A stretch of DNA of 64,000 bases, from positions 21,277 to 85,276 of the forward strand of contig CACZGM010000001.1 in assembly GCA_902780695.1 (NCBI GenBank), read 5' to 3'. The position numbers and the translations under genes were made by a program. Below the pieces are notes generated by a model. It had not been told where the DNA came from, did no database searches, and worked only from the letters and a program-made list of their open reading frames with translations. The DNA is from an uncultured Ruminococcus sp. (GTDB lineage Bacteria > Bacillota > Clostridia > Oscillospirales > Ruminococcaceae). Below are positions 34,418 through 41,439 of this stretch, piece by piece. Numbering within the stretch: position 1 is the first letter of the stretch; every line of letters starts with the position of its first letter.

Positions 34418-35638
34418 ATGACAGTTTACGAAGAATTGCAGCGCCGCGGACTTCTGGCGCAGCTTACGGACGAAAAGGAGATCGCTGACCTTATCAACAA
34501 CGGAAAGGCGACATTCTACATCGGCTTTGACCCCACAGCAGACAGCCTTCATGTCGGACATTTCATGGCGCTCTGCCTTATGAAGCGTATGCAGCTCGCG
34601 GGCAACAAGCCTATCGCGCTGCTCGGCGGCGGCACCGGACTTATCGGCGACCCCTCGGGCAAGACGGATATGCGCAAAATGCTCACAAAAGAGGATATAG
34701 ACCACAACATCGAGTGCTTCAAGAAGCAGATGAGCAAGTTCATCGAGTTCGGTGAGGGCAAGGCCATGATGGTAAACAACGCCGACTGGATACTCGGGCT
34801 CAACTATATGGAGCTTCTGCGAGAAGTAGGTGCCTGCTTCTCGGTCAACAATATGCTCAGAGCGGAGTGCTACAAGCAGCGTATGGAAAGAGGACTCACG
34901 TTCCTTGAATTCAACTACATGATAATGCAGAGCTACGACTTCTATATGCTGTACAAGAAATACGGCTGCAATATGCAGTTCGGCGGCGACGACCAGTGGA
35001 GCAATATGCTCGGCGGTACGGAGCTTATCAGAAAGAAGCTCGGCAAGGACGCATACGCCATGACGATAACCCTGCTGCTCAATTCCGAGGGCAAGAAAAT
35101 GGGCAAGACCGAAAAGGGCGCGGTATGGCTCGACGCGGACAAGACCAGCCCGTATGAGTTCTTCCAGTACTGGAGAAACGTTGCAGATGCCGATGTCATC
35201 AAGTGCCTGAAGCTGCTCACATTCGTACCGATCGAGGAGATCGAGGAAATGGAGAAGCACATGGAGGGCGCGGAATTCAACAAGGCAAAGGAGCTTCTCG
35301 CGTTCGAGCTTACAAAGATGATACACGGCGAGGACGAGGCGAACAAGGCTCTCACAGCGGCGAAGAATATGTTCGGCGGCGGTTCCGGAGACGCGGAGAA
35401 TATGCCGACGACGGTAGTTCCCGACGACGCGTTCACCGACGGCAGGATCGGCGTACTTGACCTGCTCATGCTCACAAAGCTCGTTTCTTCAAAGCGTGAC
35501 GCGAGAGACATCATAAAGGGCGGCGGACTGATGATAGACGATGTAAAGATCGACGATCCGACAACAATGATCGAGATAAAGGATCAGGTCATCATCAGGA
35601 AGGGCAAGAAAGTATTCCATAAGGCGAAGAGAGCGTAA
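34418..35638 (+). CDS. tyrS: Tyrosyl-tRNA synthetase
   Basis: This 406-residue class I synthetase charges tRNA-Tyr. It has YIGFDPTADSLHVGHFMAL (HIGH-type HVGH), QSYDFYMLYKKYGCNMQFGGDDQW for tyrosine binding, KKMGKT in the KMSKS position and a C-terminal S4 RNA-binding domain (DARDIIKGGGLMIDD). Length is normal. The ATG follows AAAGGAAAGG. No T-box leader is present in the 50-bp gap to the GNAT gene, in contrast to many Firmicute synthetase genes. It ends before a shared bidirectional terminator. Confidence 0.97.
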   Translation: MTVYEELQRRGLLAQLTDEKEIADLINNGKATFYIGFDPTADSLHVGHFMALCLMKRMQLAGNKPIALLGGGTGLIGDPSGKTDMRKMLTKEDIDHNIECFKKQMSKFIEFGEGKAMMVNNADWILGLNYMELLREVGACFSVNNMLRAECYKQRMERGLTFLEFNYMIMQSYDFYMLYKKYGCNMQFGGDDQWSNMLGGTELIRKKLGKDAYAMTITLLLNSEGKKMGKTEKGAVWLDADKTSPYEFFQYWRNVADADVIKCLKLLTFVPIEEIEEMEKHMEGAEFNKAKELLAFELTKMIHGEDEANKALTAAKNMFGGGSGDAENMPTTVVPDDAFTDGRIGVLDLLMLTKLVSSKRDARDIIKGGGLMIDDVKIDDPTTMIEIKDQVIIRKGKKVFHKAKRA

Positions 35639-35716
35639 GTATATATAGGCAGACCCGTGTTTTCCCCCGGCGTCGGTGGGGGAAACACAATAATATCCGG
35701 AATGTGAAGCAATATA

Positions 35717-35744
35717 AAACCCGCAGTCTTACGGCTGCGGGTTT
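35717..35744. terminator. Bidirectional terminator between tyrS and mscS
   Basis: AAACCCGCAG (35717-35726) and CTGCGGGTTT (35735-35744) pair perfectly, with A/T runs on both sides. The flanking genes converge. Confidence 0.85.
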
Positions 35745-35747
35745 GTT

Positions 35748-36683
35748 TTAATTTTCCTTCATGTGAACATCTATCTGCTGATACGGTATCTCGATGCCTT
35801 CTTCGATGAACTCCATACGGATATGTTCGATAACATCGAAATAAACGTCCCAGTAGTCGCCGGTCTTGCACCATACGCGAACGGCGATGTCAATGCTGCT
35901 GGCGCTGTGGGCGCACATACGCACAAAGGGCTTGTGACCGTCGGTATCGAGTATCTTCGGTATCTTGTGGAGCGCCTTGTAGATCGCGCCCACAGCCTTC
36001 TTGTAGTCCGCGTCGTAGGATATCGAGAATATGTTGTCCACACGGCGCTTGTCGGCTTCGGTAACATTTGTCAGCACCGCGTTCGATGCTGTGCCGTTCG
36101 GTATGAATACCGCCTTGTTGTCAAGCGTCCGCAGCTTCGTGCAGAGAATGTTTATCGTCTCGACAGTACCCTCGACACCGCTTACTGATATGTAATTCCC
36201 GACCTTGAACGGCTTGGCTATCAGTATCAGAAATCCTCCGGCGATATTGGCAAGGCTGTTCTGGAGCGCGAGTCCTATCGCGACACCGGCGGTGCCGATG
36301 ACTGTGATTATAGATGTTGTCGGCACTCCGAGAAGCGTGAGTATCACGGTTACAAGTAAAACATACAAAACTATCTTTATCGCGGATTTTATGAAGTGAT
36401 TGATCGTCAGATCGAGCTTTGACTTGTCGAGAGCCTTCCCCATGAGCTTTACGGTGAGCTTGGTAAGGAATATTCCTATAATCAGCAGTATTATCGCAAA
36501 TATGATAGTCGGGAGCTTATCAAGAAAGCCCTGCCAGATATCATTCAGCATCTTGTTGACTCCGCTTACATTCTCGACGAGTTCTTCACCGAGCGTATTA
36601 GTTAAGGTTTCCTTTATATCTTCGAGTGGGGCGGCGGTTGTTTCGGCAGCCGTGGTTTCAGCCGCAAGAAGGTTAATGTACAT
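35748..36683 (-). CDS. Small-conductance mechanosensitive channel, MscS family
   Basis: This 311-residue inner-membrane channel releases solutes on osmotic downshock. A hydrophilic N-terminus (about 50 residues, Thr/Ala rich) precedes three membrane segments (IIFAIILLIIGIFLTKLTV, IVLYVLLVTVILTLLGV and the pore helix VIGTAGVAIGLALQNSLANIAGG, the family signature). The beta domain follows (FKVGNYISVSGVEGTVETINILCTKLRTLDNKAVFIPNG). The size matches E. coli MscS plus a short N-terminal extension. The ATG at 36683 is preferred because AAAGGAAG precedes it at normal distance. It is monocistronic. Confidence 0.95.
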   Translation of the reverse strand: MYINLLAAETTAAETTAAPLEDIKETLTNTLGEELVENVSGVNKMLNDIWQGFLDKLPTIIFAIILLIIGIFLTKLTVKLMGKALDKSKLDLTINHFIKSAIKIVLYVLLVTVILTLLGVPTTSIITVIGTAGVAIGLALQNSLANIAGGFLILIAKPFKVGNYISVSGVEGTVETINILCTKLRTLDNKAVFIPNGTASNAVLTNVTEADKRRVDNIFSISYDADYKKAVGAIYKALHKIPKILDTDGHKPFVRMCAHSASSIDIAVRVWCKTGDYWDVYFDVIEHIRMEFIEEGIEIPYQQIDVHMKEN

Positions 36684-36715
36684 AAGGCATCTTCCTTTCA
36701 TATGAGTATGTTTAT

Positions 36716-36744
36716 ATCATAACATATCCGGCATGATTTTGCAA
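36716..36744 (-). promoter_or_regulatory. Promoter of mscS
   Basis: Minus strand: TTGCAA (36744-36739), a 17-bp spacer and TATGAT (36721-36716). Confidence 0.7.
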
Positions 36745-36752
36745 GAGTCCAC

Positions 36753-36785
36753 AAAAAAAATCGGCAGCCGTTAGTGACTGCCGAT
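36753..36785 (-). terminator. Terminator of gdhA
   Basis: On the minus strand ATCGGCAG pairs with CTGCCGAT (36785-36760) and is followed by eight T residues (to 36753). Between it and the gdhA stop, 36840-36912 holds a fragment of the composite repeat (GCCGCGGGGTGTTCCCCGCC). Confidence 0.85.
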
Positions 36786-36916
36786 CTTATCTGTCCTGTA
36801 TTCTGTTTGCGGACTTTCAAAGTTCCGTTTTACGGTCATTACGCCGCGGGGTGTTCCCCGCCGCGAGCCGGCTGCGTAAGCCGGTCCTGTCCGGAAGGAC
36901 AAAGCGCGTCAGCGCA

Positions 36917-38269
36917 TTAAACCACGCCCTGAGCCTTCATAGCCTCTGCAACCTTGAGGAAGCCTGCGATGTTGGCGCCTGCAACGAGGTCGTCACCGAG
37001 GCCGTATTCGTGAGCTGCCTTTACGGAAGCCTCGAAGATGTTCTTCATGATGCTCTTGAGCTTCTCGTCAACTTCTTCGGCTGTCCAGTTGTAACGCATG
37101 GAGTTCTGGGACATTTCGAGACCGGAAACCGCAACGCCGCCGGCGTTAACAGCCTTGGAAGGAGCAACGATCACCTTGTTCTCCTTGAGGTAAGCGATAG
37201 CTTCGTTTGTTGTAGGCATATTGGAAACTTCTACATAGTACTTTACGCCGTTTGCAACGATCTTCTTAGCCTCGTCGATGTTGACTTCATTCTGTGTAGC
37301 GCAGGGCATAACGATATCGACCTTAACGCCCCACGGCTTCTCGCCTGCGTGGAACTCAGCGCCGAACTTGTCTGCGTAATCCTGTGCTCTGTTGCGGCAG
37401 GAAGCACGCATTTCAAGCATATATGCGATCTTTTCGGGTGTGTTGATGCCGTCCTTGTCGTAGATATATCCGTCGGGACCGGAGATGGTAACTACCTTAC
37501 CGCCGAGTTCTGTAACCTTGAGTGCAACGCCCCATGCAACGTTACCGAAGCCGGAGATAGCAACCGTCTTGCCCTTGATGTCGTCACCGAAGTGCTTGAG
37601 CATCTCAACTGCGTAGTATGTTGCGCCGTAGCCTGTAGCCTCGGGTCTGATGAGGGAGCCGCCGTACTGGATGCCCTTACCTGTGAGAACGCCGGAGAAC
37701 TCGTTCTTGAGTCTCTTGTACTGGCCGAAGAGGTAGCCGATCTCACGTCCGCCGACACCGATGTCACCTGCGGGAACGTCGAGGTTCGGACCGATATGTC
37801 TGTAAAGCTCGCTCATGAAGCTCTGGCAGAAACGCATAACTTCTGCGTCGGACTTGCCCTGCGGGTCGAAGTCGGAACCGCCCTTGCCGCCGCCCATAGG
37901 AAGCGAAGTAAGGCTGTTCTTGAAGATCTGCTCGAAGCCGAGGAACTTGATGATACCGATATATACGTTGGGAGCGAAGCGAAGACCTCCCTTGTACGGA
38001 CCGATAGCGGAGTTAAACTGTACTCTGTAGCCGCGGTTTACCTGAACCTTGCCGTTGTCGTCAACCCACGGAACGCGGAACATGATCTGTCTCTCGGGCT
38101 CAACGATGCGCTCAAGAACGCCTGCGTCAACGAGATCCTGTCTCTTTTCGATAACGGGCTCGATAGACTCGAACACTTCCGTTACGGTCTGAATGAATTC
38201 GGGTTCATTCGCATTTCTTTTCTTTACTCTCTCAAGAAGTTCGATGAGATACTGATTTTTCAGTGCCAT
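36917..38269 (-). CDS. gdhA: NADP-type glutamate dehydrogenase
   Basis: This 450-residue hexameric enzyme interconverts 2-oxoglutarate plus ammonia and glutamate. It is the main ammonium assimilation route in rumen and gut Firmicutes. Seen: VPWVDDNGKVQVNRGYRVQF, FKNSLTSLPMGGGKGG with the catalytic Lys region, MSELYRHIGPNLDVPAGDIG and the Rossmann GFGNVAWG. Length and motifs match the bacterial biosynthetic (NADP) class. AGGAGG precedes the ATG. The leader has a GCGGGA/TCCCGC stem-loop at about 38304-38321, which could be regulatory. Confidence 0.97.
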   Translation of the reverse strand: MALKNQYLIELLERVKKRNANEPEFIQTVTEVFESIEPVIEKRQDLVDAGVLERIVEPERQIMFRVPWVDDNGKVQVNRGYRVQFNSAIGPYKGGLRFAPNVYIGIIKFLGFEQIFKNSLTSLPMGGGKGGSDFDPQGKSDAEVMRFCQSFMSELYRHIGPNLDVPAGDIGVGGREIGYLFGQYKRLKNEFSGVLTGKGIQYGGSLIRPEATGYGATYYAVEMLKHFGDDIKGKTVAISGFGNVAWGVALKVTELGGKVVTISGPDGYIYDKDGINTPEKIAYMLEMRASCRNRAQDYADKFGAEFHAGEKPWGVKVDIVMPCATQNEVNIDEAKKIVANGVKYYVEVSNMPTTNEAIAYLKENKVIVAPSKAVNAGGVAVSGLEMSQNSMRYNWTAEEVDEKLKSIMKNIFEASVKAAHEYGLGDDLVAGANIAGFLKVAEAMKAQGVV

Positions 38270-38338
38270 TGTTGTTTTCCTCCTGTTTTTATGTTGGCTG
38301 AAATGCGGGATTTTCTCCCGCTTTAAATTAACAGATAT

Positions 38339-38367
38339 ATCATATCACATTTGACGGGAATTTGCAA
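38339..38367 (-). promoter_or_regulatory. Promoter of gdhA
   Basis: Minus strand: TTGCAA (38367-38362), a 17-bp spacer and TATGAT (38344-38339) with an upstream TG. Confidence 0.7.
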
Positions 38368-38470
38368 TAGTTTTTTAACAAAAAATCAGAAAACTTTGAA
38401 TTTTTGCCGAAATGCATTGAAAATCAGATGTAAACGGCAGGATTTTTGAGGGAATAATTCAGAAACACAC

Positions 38471-38518
38471 AAAAAACAGCTCCCGCGTGAAAGATACTGT
38501 AACACGAGGGAGCTGTTT
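38471..38518 (-). terminator. Terminator of the small-protein/lipoprotein operon
   Basis: AAACAGCTCCC (38474-38484) pairs with GGGAGCTGTTT (38508-38518). On the minus strand it ends in a T-run, 10 bp after the lipoprotein stop codon. Confidence 0.8.
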
Positions 38519-38528
38519 CAAAGATTTA

Positions 38529-39056
38529 TTATGCTACGAAATGTCTAGGGTAACATAATTCTCCCTTTTCAAACGAACCTAACAACTGATCTTCAAAGTT
38601 TCCAAAAGGTTCGAATGTTATGGTTCCAAATTCATTTACGGTATAGTTTATTTCAGAGTTATAATTAAGTTTTAACCAATCTAAAAAAACGGAATCTATA
38701 TATAAATCCCATACCATAAACTCTTTATCGGCATTAAACCATATATCAAATTTATATACACTGTCGATATCTACAAAATCGACATAACAACTTGCTGCCC
38801 AGTCCAATTTATTAGATCCGTCTTTATTATCATAAATACAAAAATCAGGAAACAAACGTGCTATCTCCGACGGTGATGTTCTGGATTTGAAAGCCAGTTT
38901 ATCAAAATCAGCAGCGTTGTGTATTTTAAATGTACCGCTTTCGTGTTTAGTTTTATATTCCGGTACAGTGCCACAAGAAGACAGCATAAAAACACTCAAT
39001 ATCATAAAAAACGACATTAAAATAGCAAATTTTCTTATAACAGATCTCTTTTTCAT
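38529..39056 (-). CDS. Hypothetical lipoprotein
   Basis: This 175-residue protein has a basic start (MKKRSVIRK), a hydrophobic core and lipobox MLSSC at about residue 28. The mature part is rich in Asp, Asn, Phe and Tyr, with no family I recognise. The DNA is clearly more AT-rich than the neighbourhood, which suggests recent acquisition. It begins 6 bp after the upstream 70-codon gene and shares its promoter and operator. Function unknown; it is anchored outside the cell. Confidence 0.75.
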   Translation of the reverse strand: MKKRSVIRKFAILMSFFMILSVFMLSSCGTVPEYKTKHESGTFKIHNAADFDKLAFKSRTSPSEIARLFPDFCIYDNKDGSNKLDWAASCYVDFVDIDSVYKFDIWFNADKEFMVWDLYIDSVFLDWLKLNYNSEINYTVNEFGTITFEPFGNFEDQLLGSFEKGELCYPRHFVA

Positions 39057-39062
39057 CAGTGA

Positions 39063-39275
39063 TCACTCCTTCTCAAATGATATTTCACGTTCGTGAATAA
39101 CTATCCTGTACCCATAAATCCTTGCTTTCTTGGCTACAGCCGAATTTCTCACAAGATAATTGCTGTTTTTGGGAATATCAAGCCCGGTTGATTTCTTGTA
39201 CTGACTGTTTGTCAGACTGAACGGTTCTCCTGCTTTAAGCTGGCGTTCAATGCTGTCAAGTTTTGGGGTTGCCAT
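39063..39275 (-). CDS. Small conserved-type protein of unknown function (70 aa)
   Basis: The sequence starts MATPKLDSIERQLKAGEPF and continues with SLTNSQYKKSTGLDIPKNSNYL, then a basic stretch and FEKE at the end. It is soluble, with no membrane segment. I have a loose impression of similar small proteins in Clostridia but assign no function. GGAGG precedes the ATG. A consensus promoter and a palindromic operator lie directly upstream, divergent from an XRE regulator. The simplest reading is that the regulator controls this gene and the lipoprotein after it. Confidence 0.7.
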   Translation of the reverse strand: MATPKLDSIERQLKAGEPFSLTNSQYKKSTGLDIPKNSNYLVRNSAVAKKARIYGYRIVIHEREISFEKE

Positions 39276-39330
39276 TATTTTCCTCCGTTTCCGTACAGCT
39301 TGATTTTATCGCGCTGTAAGTGTAATAATA

Positions 39331-39427
39331 TAGAATAGGAACTATTCTTCCTATATTATATACCTAATCGTGCTTTTTGTCAAGCAAAACAGGAAGTATA
39401 ATTCCTATATAGGGAATTATACTTCCT
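39331..39427. promoter_or_regulatory. Divergent control region with two palindromic operators
   Basis: Minus-strand promoter: TTGACA (39383-39378), a 17-bp spacer and TATAAT (39360-39355). Operator 1 is GGAA-CTATTC-TTCC (39338-39351), just downstream of this -10. Operator 2 is a perfect 15-bp inverted repeat, AGGAAGTATAATTCC (39391-39405) and GGAATTATACTTCCT (39413-39427), ending 15 bp before the XRE start. Both share TTCCTATAT. This fits autoregulation by the XRE protein. Confidence 0.75.
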
Positions 39428-39442
39428 GATCGGAGGATATTT

Positions 39443-39763
39443 ATGTTTATTTATGACAAAACTATTATCGGCACCCGTTTATATGAAGTGCGCAAAAAGC
39501 GTGGACTTACGCAGGCGGAAACTGCCGAAAAAGCCGAGATATCCGACAAAGCCTATGCCGAAATAGAGCGTGGTACCGTCAATATGCGAATGGAAACGCT
39601 TCTGCATATATGTGACGCGCTCGGTATTACTCCGGACGAGATCTTCATAGAGGACGACAGCGCCGTGACTGCCGAGGAAATCATGGAACGGCTTAATGAC
39701 TGCACACCGCGCGAACGCGAGACGGCGCTTAAGCTGCTCTCGGCATATCTCGGCTCATTATAA
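39443..39763 (+). CDS. XRE-family helix-turn-helix regulator
   Basis: This 106-residue protein has an N-terminal HTH of the Cro/CI type (IIGTRLYEVRKKRGLTQAETAEKAEISDKAYAEIERG, then MRMETLLHICDALGITPDEIF) and a short C-terminal helical part. It probably binds the palindromes in its own upstream region as a dimer and represses both directions. GGAGG precedes the ATG at 39443. Its target operon encodes the 70-residue protein and the lipoprotein. Confidence 0.92.
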   Translation: MFIYDKTIIGTRLYEVRKKRGLTQAETAEKAEISDKAYAEIERGTVNMRMETLLHICDALGITPDEIFIEDDSAVTAEEIMERLNDCTPRERETALKLLSAYLGSL

Positions 39764-39789
39764 AAGCACCGGCGCGAACCGGTGCTTTT
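39762..39789. terminator. Bidirectional terminator between XRE and FnIII genes
   Basis: AAAAGCACCGG (762-772) and CCGGTGCTTTT (779-789) in the 39,700s form a perfect 11-bp stem shared by two convergent genes. The arm begins in the XRE stop codon. Confidence 0.85.
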
Positions 39790-39798
39790 ATGTTTATG

Positions 39799-40809
39799 TC
39801 ATACCGTTACGGTATTTGAGTAATCGCTGTAATATGTCTTTTTCCCGACCTTCTTATAGGAACGTATCTTGAAGACATAGGTGTTGTCCGTATCGAGAGA
39901 GAGGCTGCCCGAGGTCTCGGAGCCGTCGATCGTCGTTTTCGAGAAATTTCTTCCTCCGTCCGCGGAGACGAACACCTGATACTTGTCGATGCCCTTGACC
40001 TTAGTCCACGACAGCTTATATTTACCGCCGGTCAGCTTCGCCGAAAGAGTGGTCTTTGCGGGAAGGATCTTGAAATTCTTGGTTATCGAGCCCGTGTATT
40101 TGCCCTTGCCCTTTAACGTAACGGAAGCAATGCCTATCTTTGTGTTGTTCTTGTAAGTTACGGTGTAATCGGTACCCTGCACGAGAGCGGAAATGCCCTT
40201 TGTGAGTTTTACCTTCGGCTTTATGGCTTTGCCGGTATATGTCTGCGCCGGGATATCCGACATTGTGTACGCCGTTATGGTATTTACGCTGTTTGCGTTC
40301 TTATAGAATGAAACGTTAATGCTCTTGGTATCGTTGTAATACTTAATATTGGGGGTTTTGCCGGAGCTTATCACAACATTCACATTCTTGGTATTTTTCA
40401 GTGTTTTTACAACACTTAACTTGTTTGCTATCTCAAACACGAATGTATAGCTGCTGCCGTTTTTCTGCCAGTACGCTTTCGGTCTGAAATCGGGGGGAGT
40501 ATTGCCCTTGAACGTTACCCTGATGACCTCGGGTCTGACGGTGCATAAAAGCTCAAGCGGAGCATCGCGGTACGTGAAATTCATTCTGATGGTTTCGTAG
40601 TCCTTGTCCTTGATGTTTTTCAGCTTGGACGATGTAAGTCCCGCAAGATAGACATATACTGTACTGCTTGTTTCCTTGTAGTAAGCGTACATATCGTTAT
40701 CGTCGCCGAAATCATCGGCTGCGGACGCCGCGACTGTGCAACATACCATTGATGTTACTGCTATCACGCCGGCAAGCAGAAGTGACAGCGCTTTTCTGAA
40801 AAGCTTCAT
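39799..40809 (-). CDS. Secreted protein with Ig-like and fibronectin type III domains
   Basis: This 336-residue protein has a signal peptide (MKLFRKALSLLLAGVIAVTS, probable cut after AASA). Residues about 30-165 form an unrecognised beta-rich domain. Residues about 170-240 match the Ig-like repeat common in surface proteins of gut Clostridia (IPAQTYTGKAIKPKVKL, GTDYTVTYKNN, VTLKGKGKYTG, ITKNFKI). The C-terminus is a fibronectin type III domain (LSWTKVKGIDKYQVFVS, YVFKIRSYKKVGKKTYYSDYS). No sortase or SLH anchor is visible, so it is likely secreted free. Role in adhesion or matrix is inference. Confidence 0.85.
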   Translation of the reverse strand: MKLFRKALSLLLAGVIAVTSMVCCTVAASAADDFGDDNDMYAYYKETSSTVYVYLAGLTSSKLKNIKDKDYETIRMNFTYRDAPLELLCTVRPEVIRVTFKGNTPPDFRPKAYWQKNGSSYTFVFEIANKLSVVKTLKNTKNVNVVISSGKTPNIKYYNDTKSINVSFYKNANSVNTITAYTMSDIPAQTYTGKAIKPKVKLTKGISALVQGTDYTVTYKNNTKIGIASVTLKGKGKYTGSITKNFKILPAKTTLSAKLTGGKYKLSWTKVKGIDKYQVFVSADGGRNFSKTTIDGSETSGSLSLDTDNTYVFKIRSYKKVGKKTYYSDYSNTVTV

Positions 40810-40857
40810 AATTACCCTCCGTGAAAATCATTTTTGGCGACATTTTGCCGTATTATT

Positions 40858-40886
40858 ATTATACACCAACAGACAGATTTTGTCAA
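40858..40886 (-). promoter_or_regulatory. Promoter of the secreted FnIII protein gene
   Basis: Minus strand: TTGACA (40886-40881), a 17-bp spacer and TATAAT (40863-40858). Both hexamers are perfect consensus. Confidence 0.85.
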
Positions 40887-40889
40887 CAG

Positions 40890-41108
40890 CGGCGTAATGC
40901 GCAGCGACATTCTTCTATGGGCGGGTGCGCCGCCTCGGTTAGTTATTCACTTCTATACATAGCAAAAAGATACCGCACAGATCAACGCTCTGTGCGGTTA
41001 TTGTTGTTATAATCAAACCGAAACTTTGCCAACCCCACTGCGTTTCAGTCTGCACCCGAAATAAATCTGCGCGATGAAATACAGCTGCTGCCGGCGCGGG
41101 CTCCGCGC
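40890..41108 (-). repeat. Composite palindromic repeat element, copy 4 (inverted)
   Basis: In reverse orientation relative to the other copies it carries the TGCGCAGCGACATTCTTCT core (40898-40916), CGGTTAGTTATTC, a CCGCACAGATCAACGCTCTGTGCGG hairpin (40973-40997), GCCAACCCCACTGCGTTTCAG and GAAATACAGC. No gene is supported. Confidence 0.7.
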
Positions 41109-41321
41109 TTAGTTGTGGATATGGACACTGCCGCTGGCGATATCGCTGTCTACGGTATGAACGTTGCTGCCGCCCGTGACTGCGCCGGAGAGGGAGTTGG
41201 TGTACTTGACGGAAACGCCGTCGAGGTCAACGGTCATGCTGCCGGAAAGGCGCTTGAGAGTGGTGCTTACACCGGAACCGGCAGGGAGAGTGACATCTGC
41301 CTTCCCCGTTTTGCACAATGA
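41109..41321 (-). pseudogene. 3' remnant of a DUF4097-like (putative adhesin) gene
   Basis: About 70 codons read KADVTLPAGSGVSTTLKRLS, then SMTVDLDGVSVKYTN, ending SDIASGSVHIHN. The alternating beta pattern with Gly/Ser turns resembles the C-terminal beta-helix of DUF4097 proteins. There is no start codon with a ribosome site. Upstream the frame runs into the promoter of the divergent kinase. It is a truncated gene end lying against a repeat copy. Confidence 0.45.
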
Positions 41322-41397
41322 GCGCCGGCCTGTATTGTGCTTTTTATACAAAAACCGCAGCACCGTATAAAAAACTATTCCCAAGAACATATATAAA

Positions 41398-41406
41398 TGG
41401 TATAAT
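41398..41406 (+). promoter_or_regulatory. Extended -10 promoter of the LytS-type kinase gene
   Basis: TGGTATAAT at 41398-41406 with no clear -35 box 17 bp upstream, so recognition would rest on the TG extension. Confidence 0.5.
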
Positions 41407-41439
41407 ATAAGGCACAAGAAATAAATTACCGGAGGATAA

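Noticed and set aside
36851-38326. 491-codon frame antisense to gdhA
   Set aside because: gdhA is complete with catalytic motifs, promoter and terminator. The antisense frame has a Cys/Val-rich composition with no domain and begins in a repeat.
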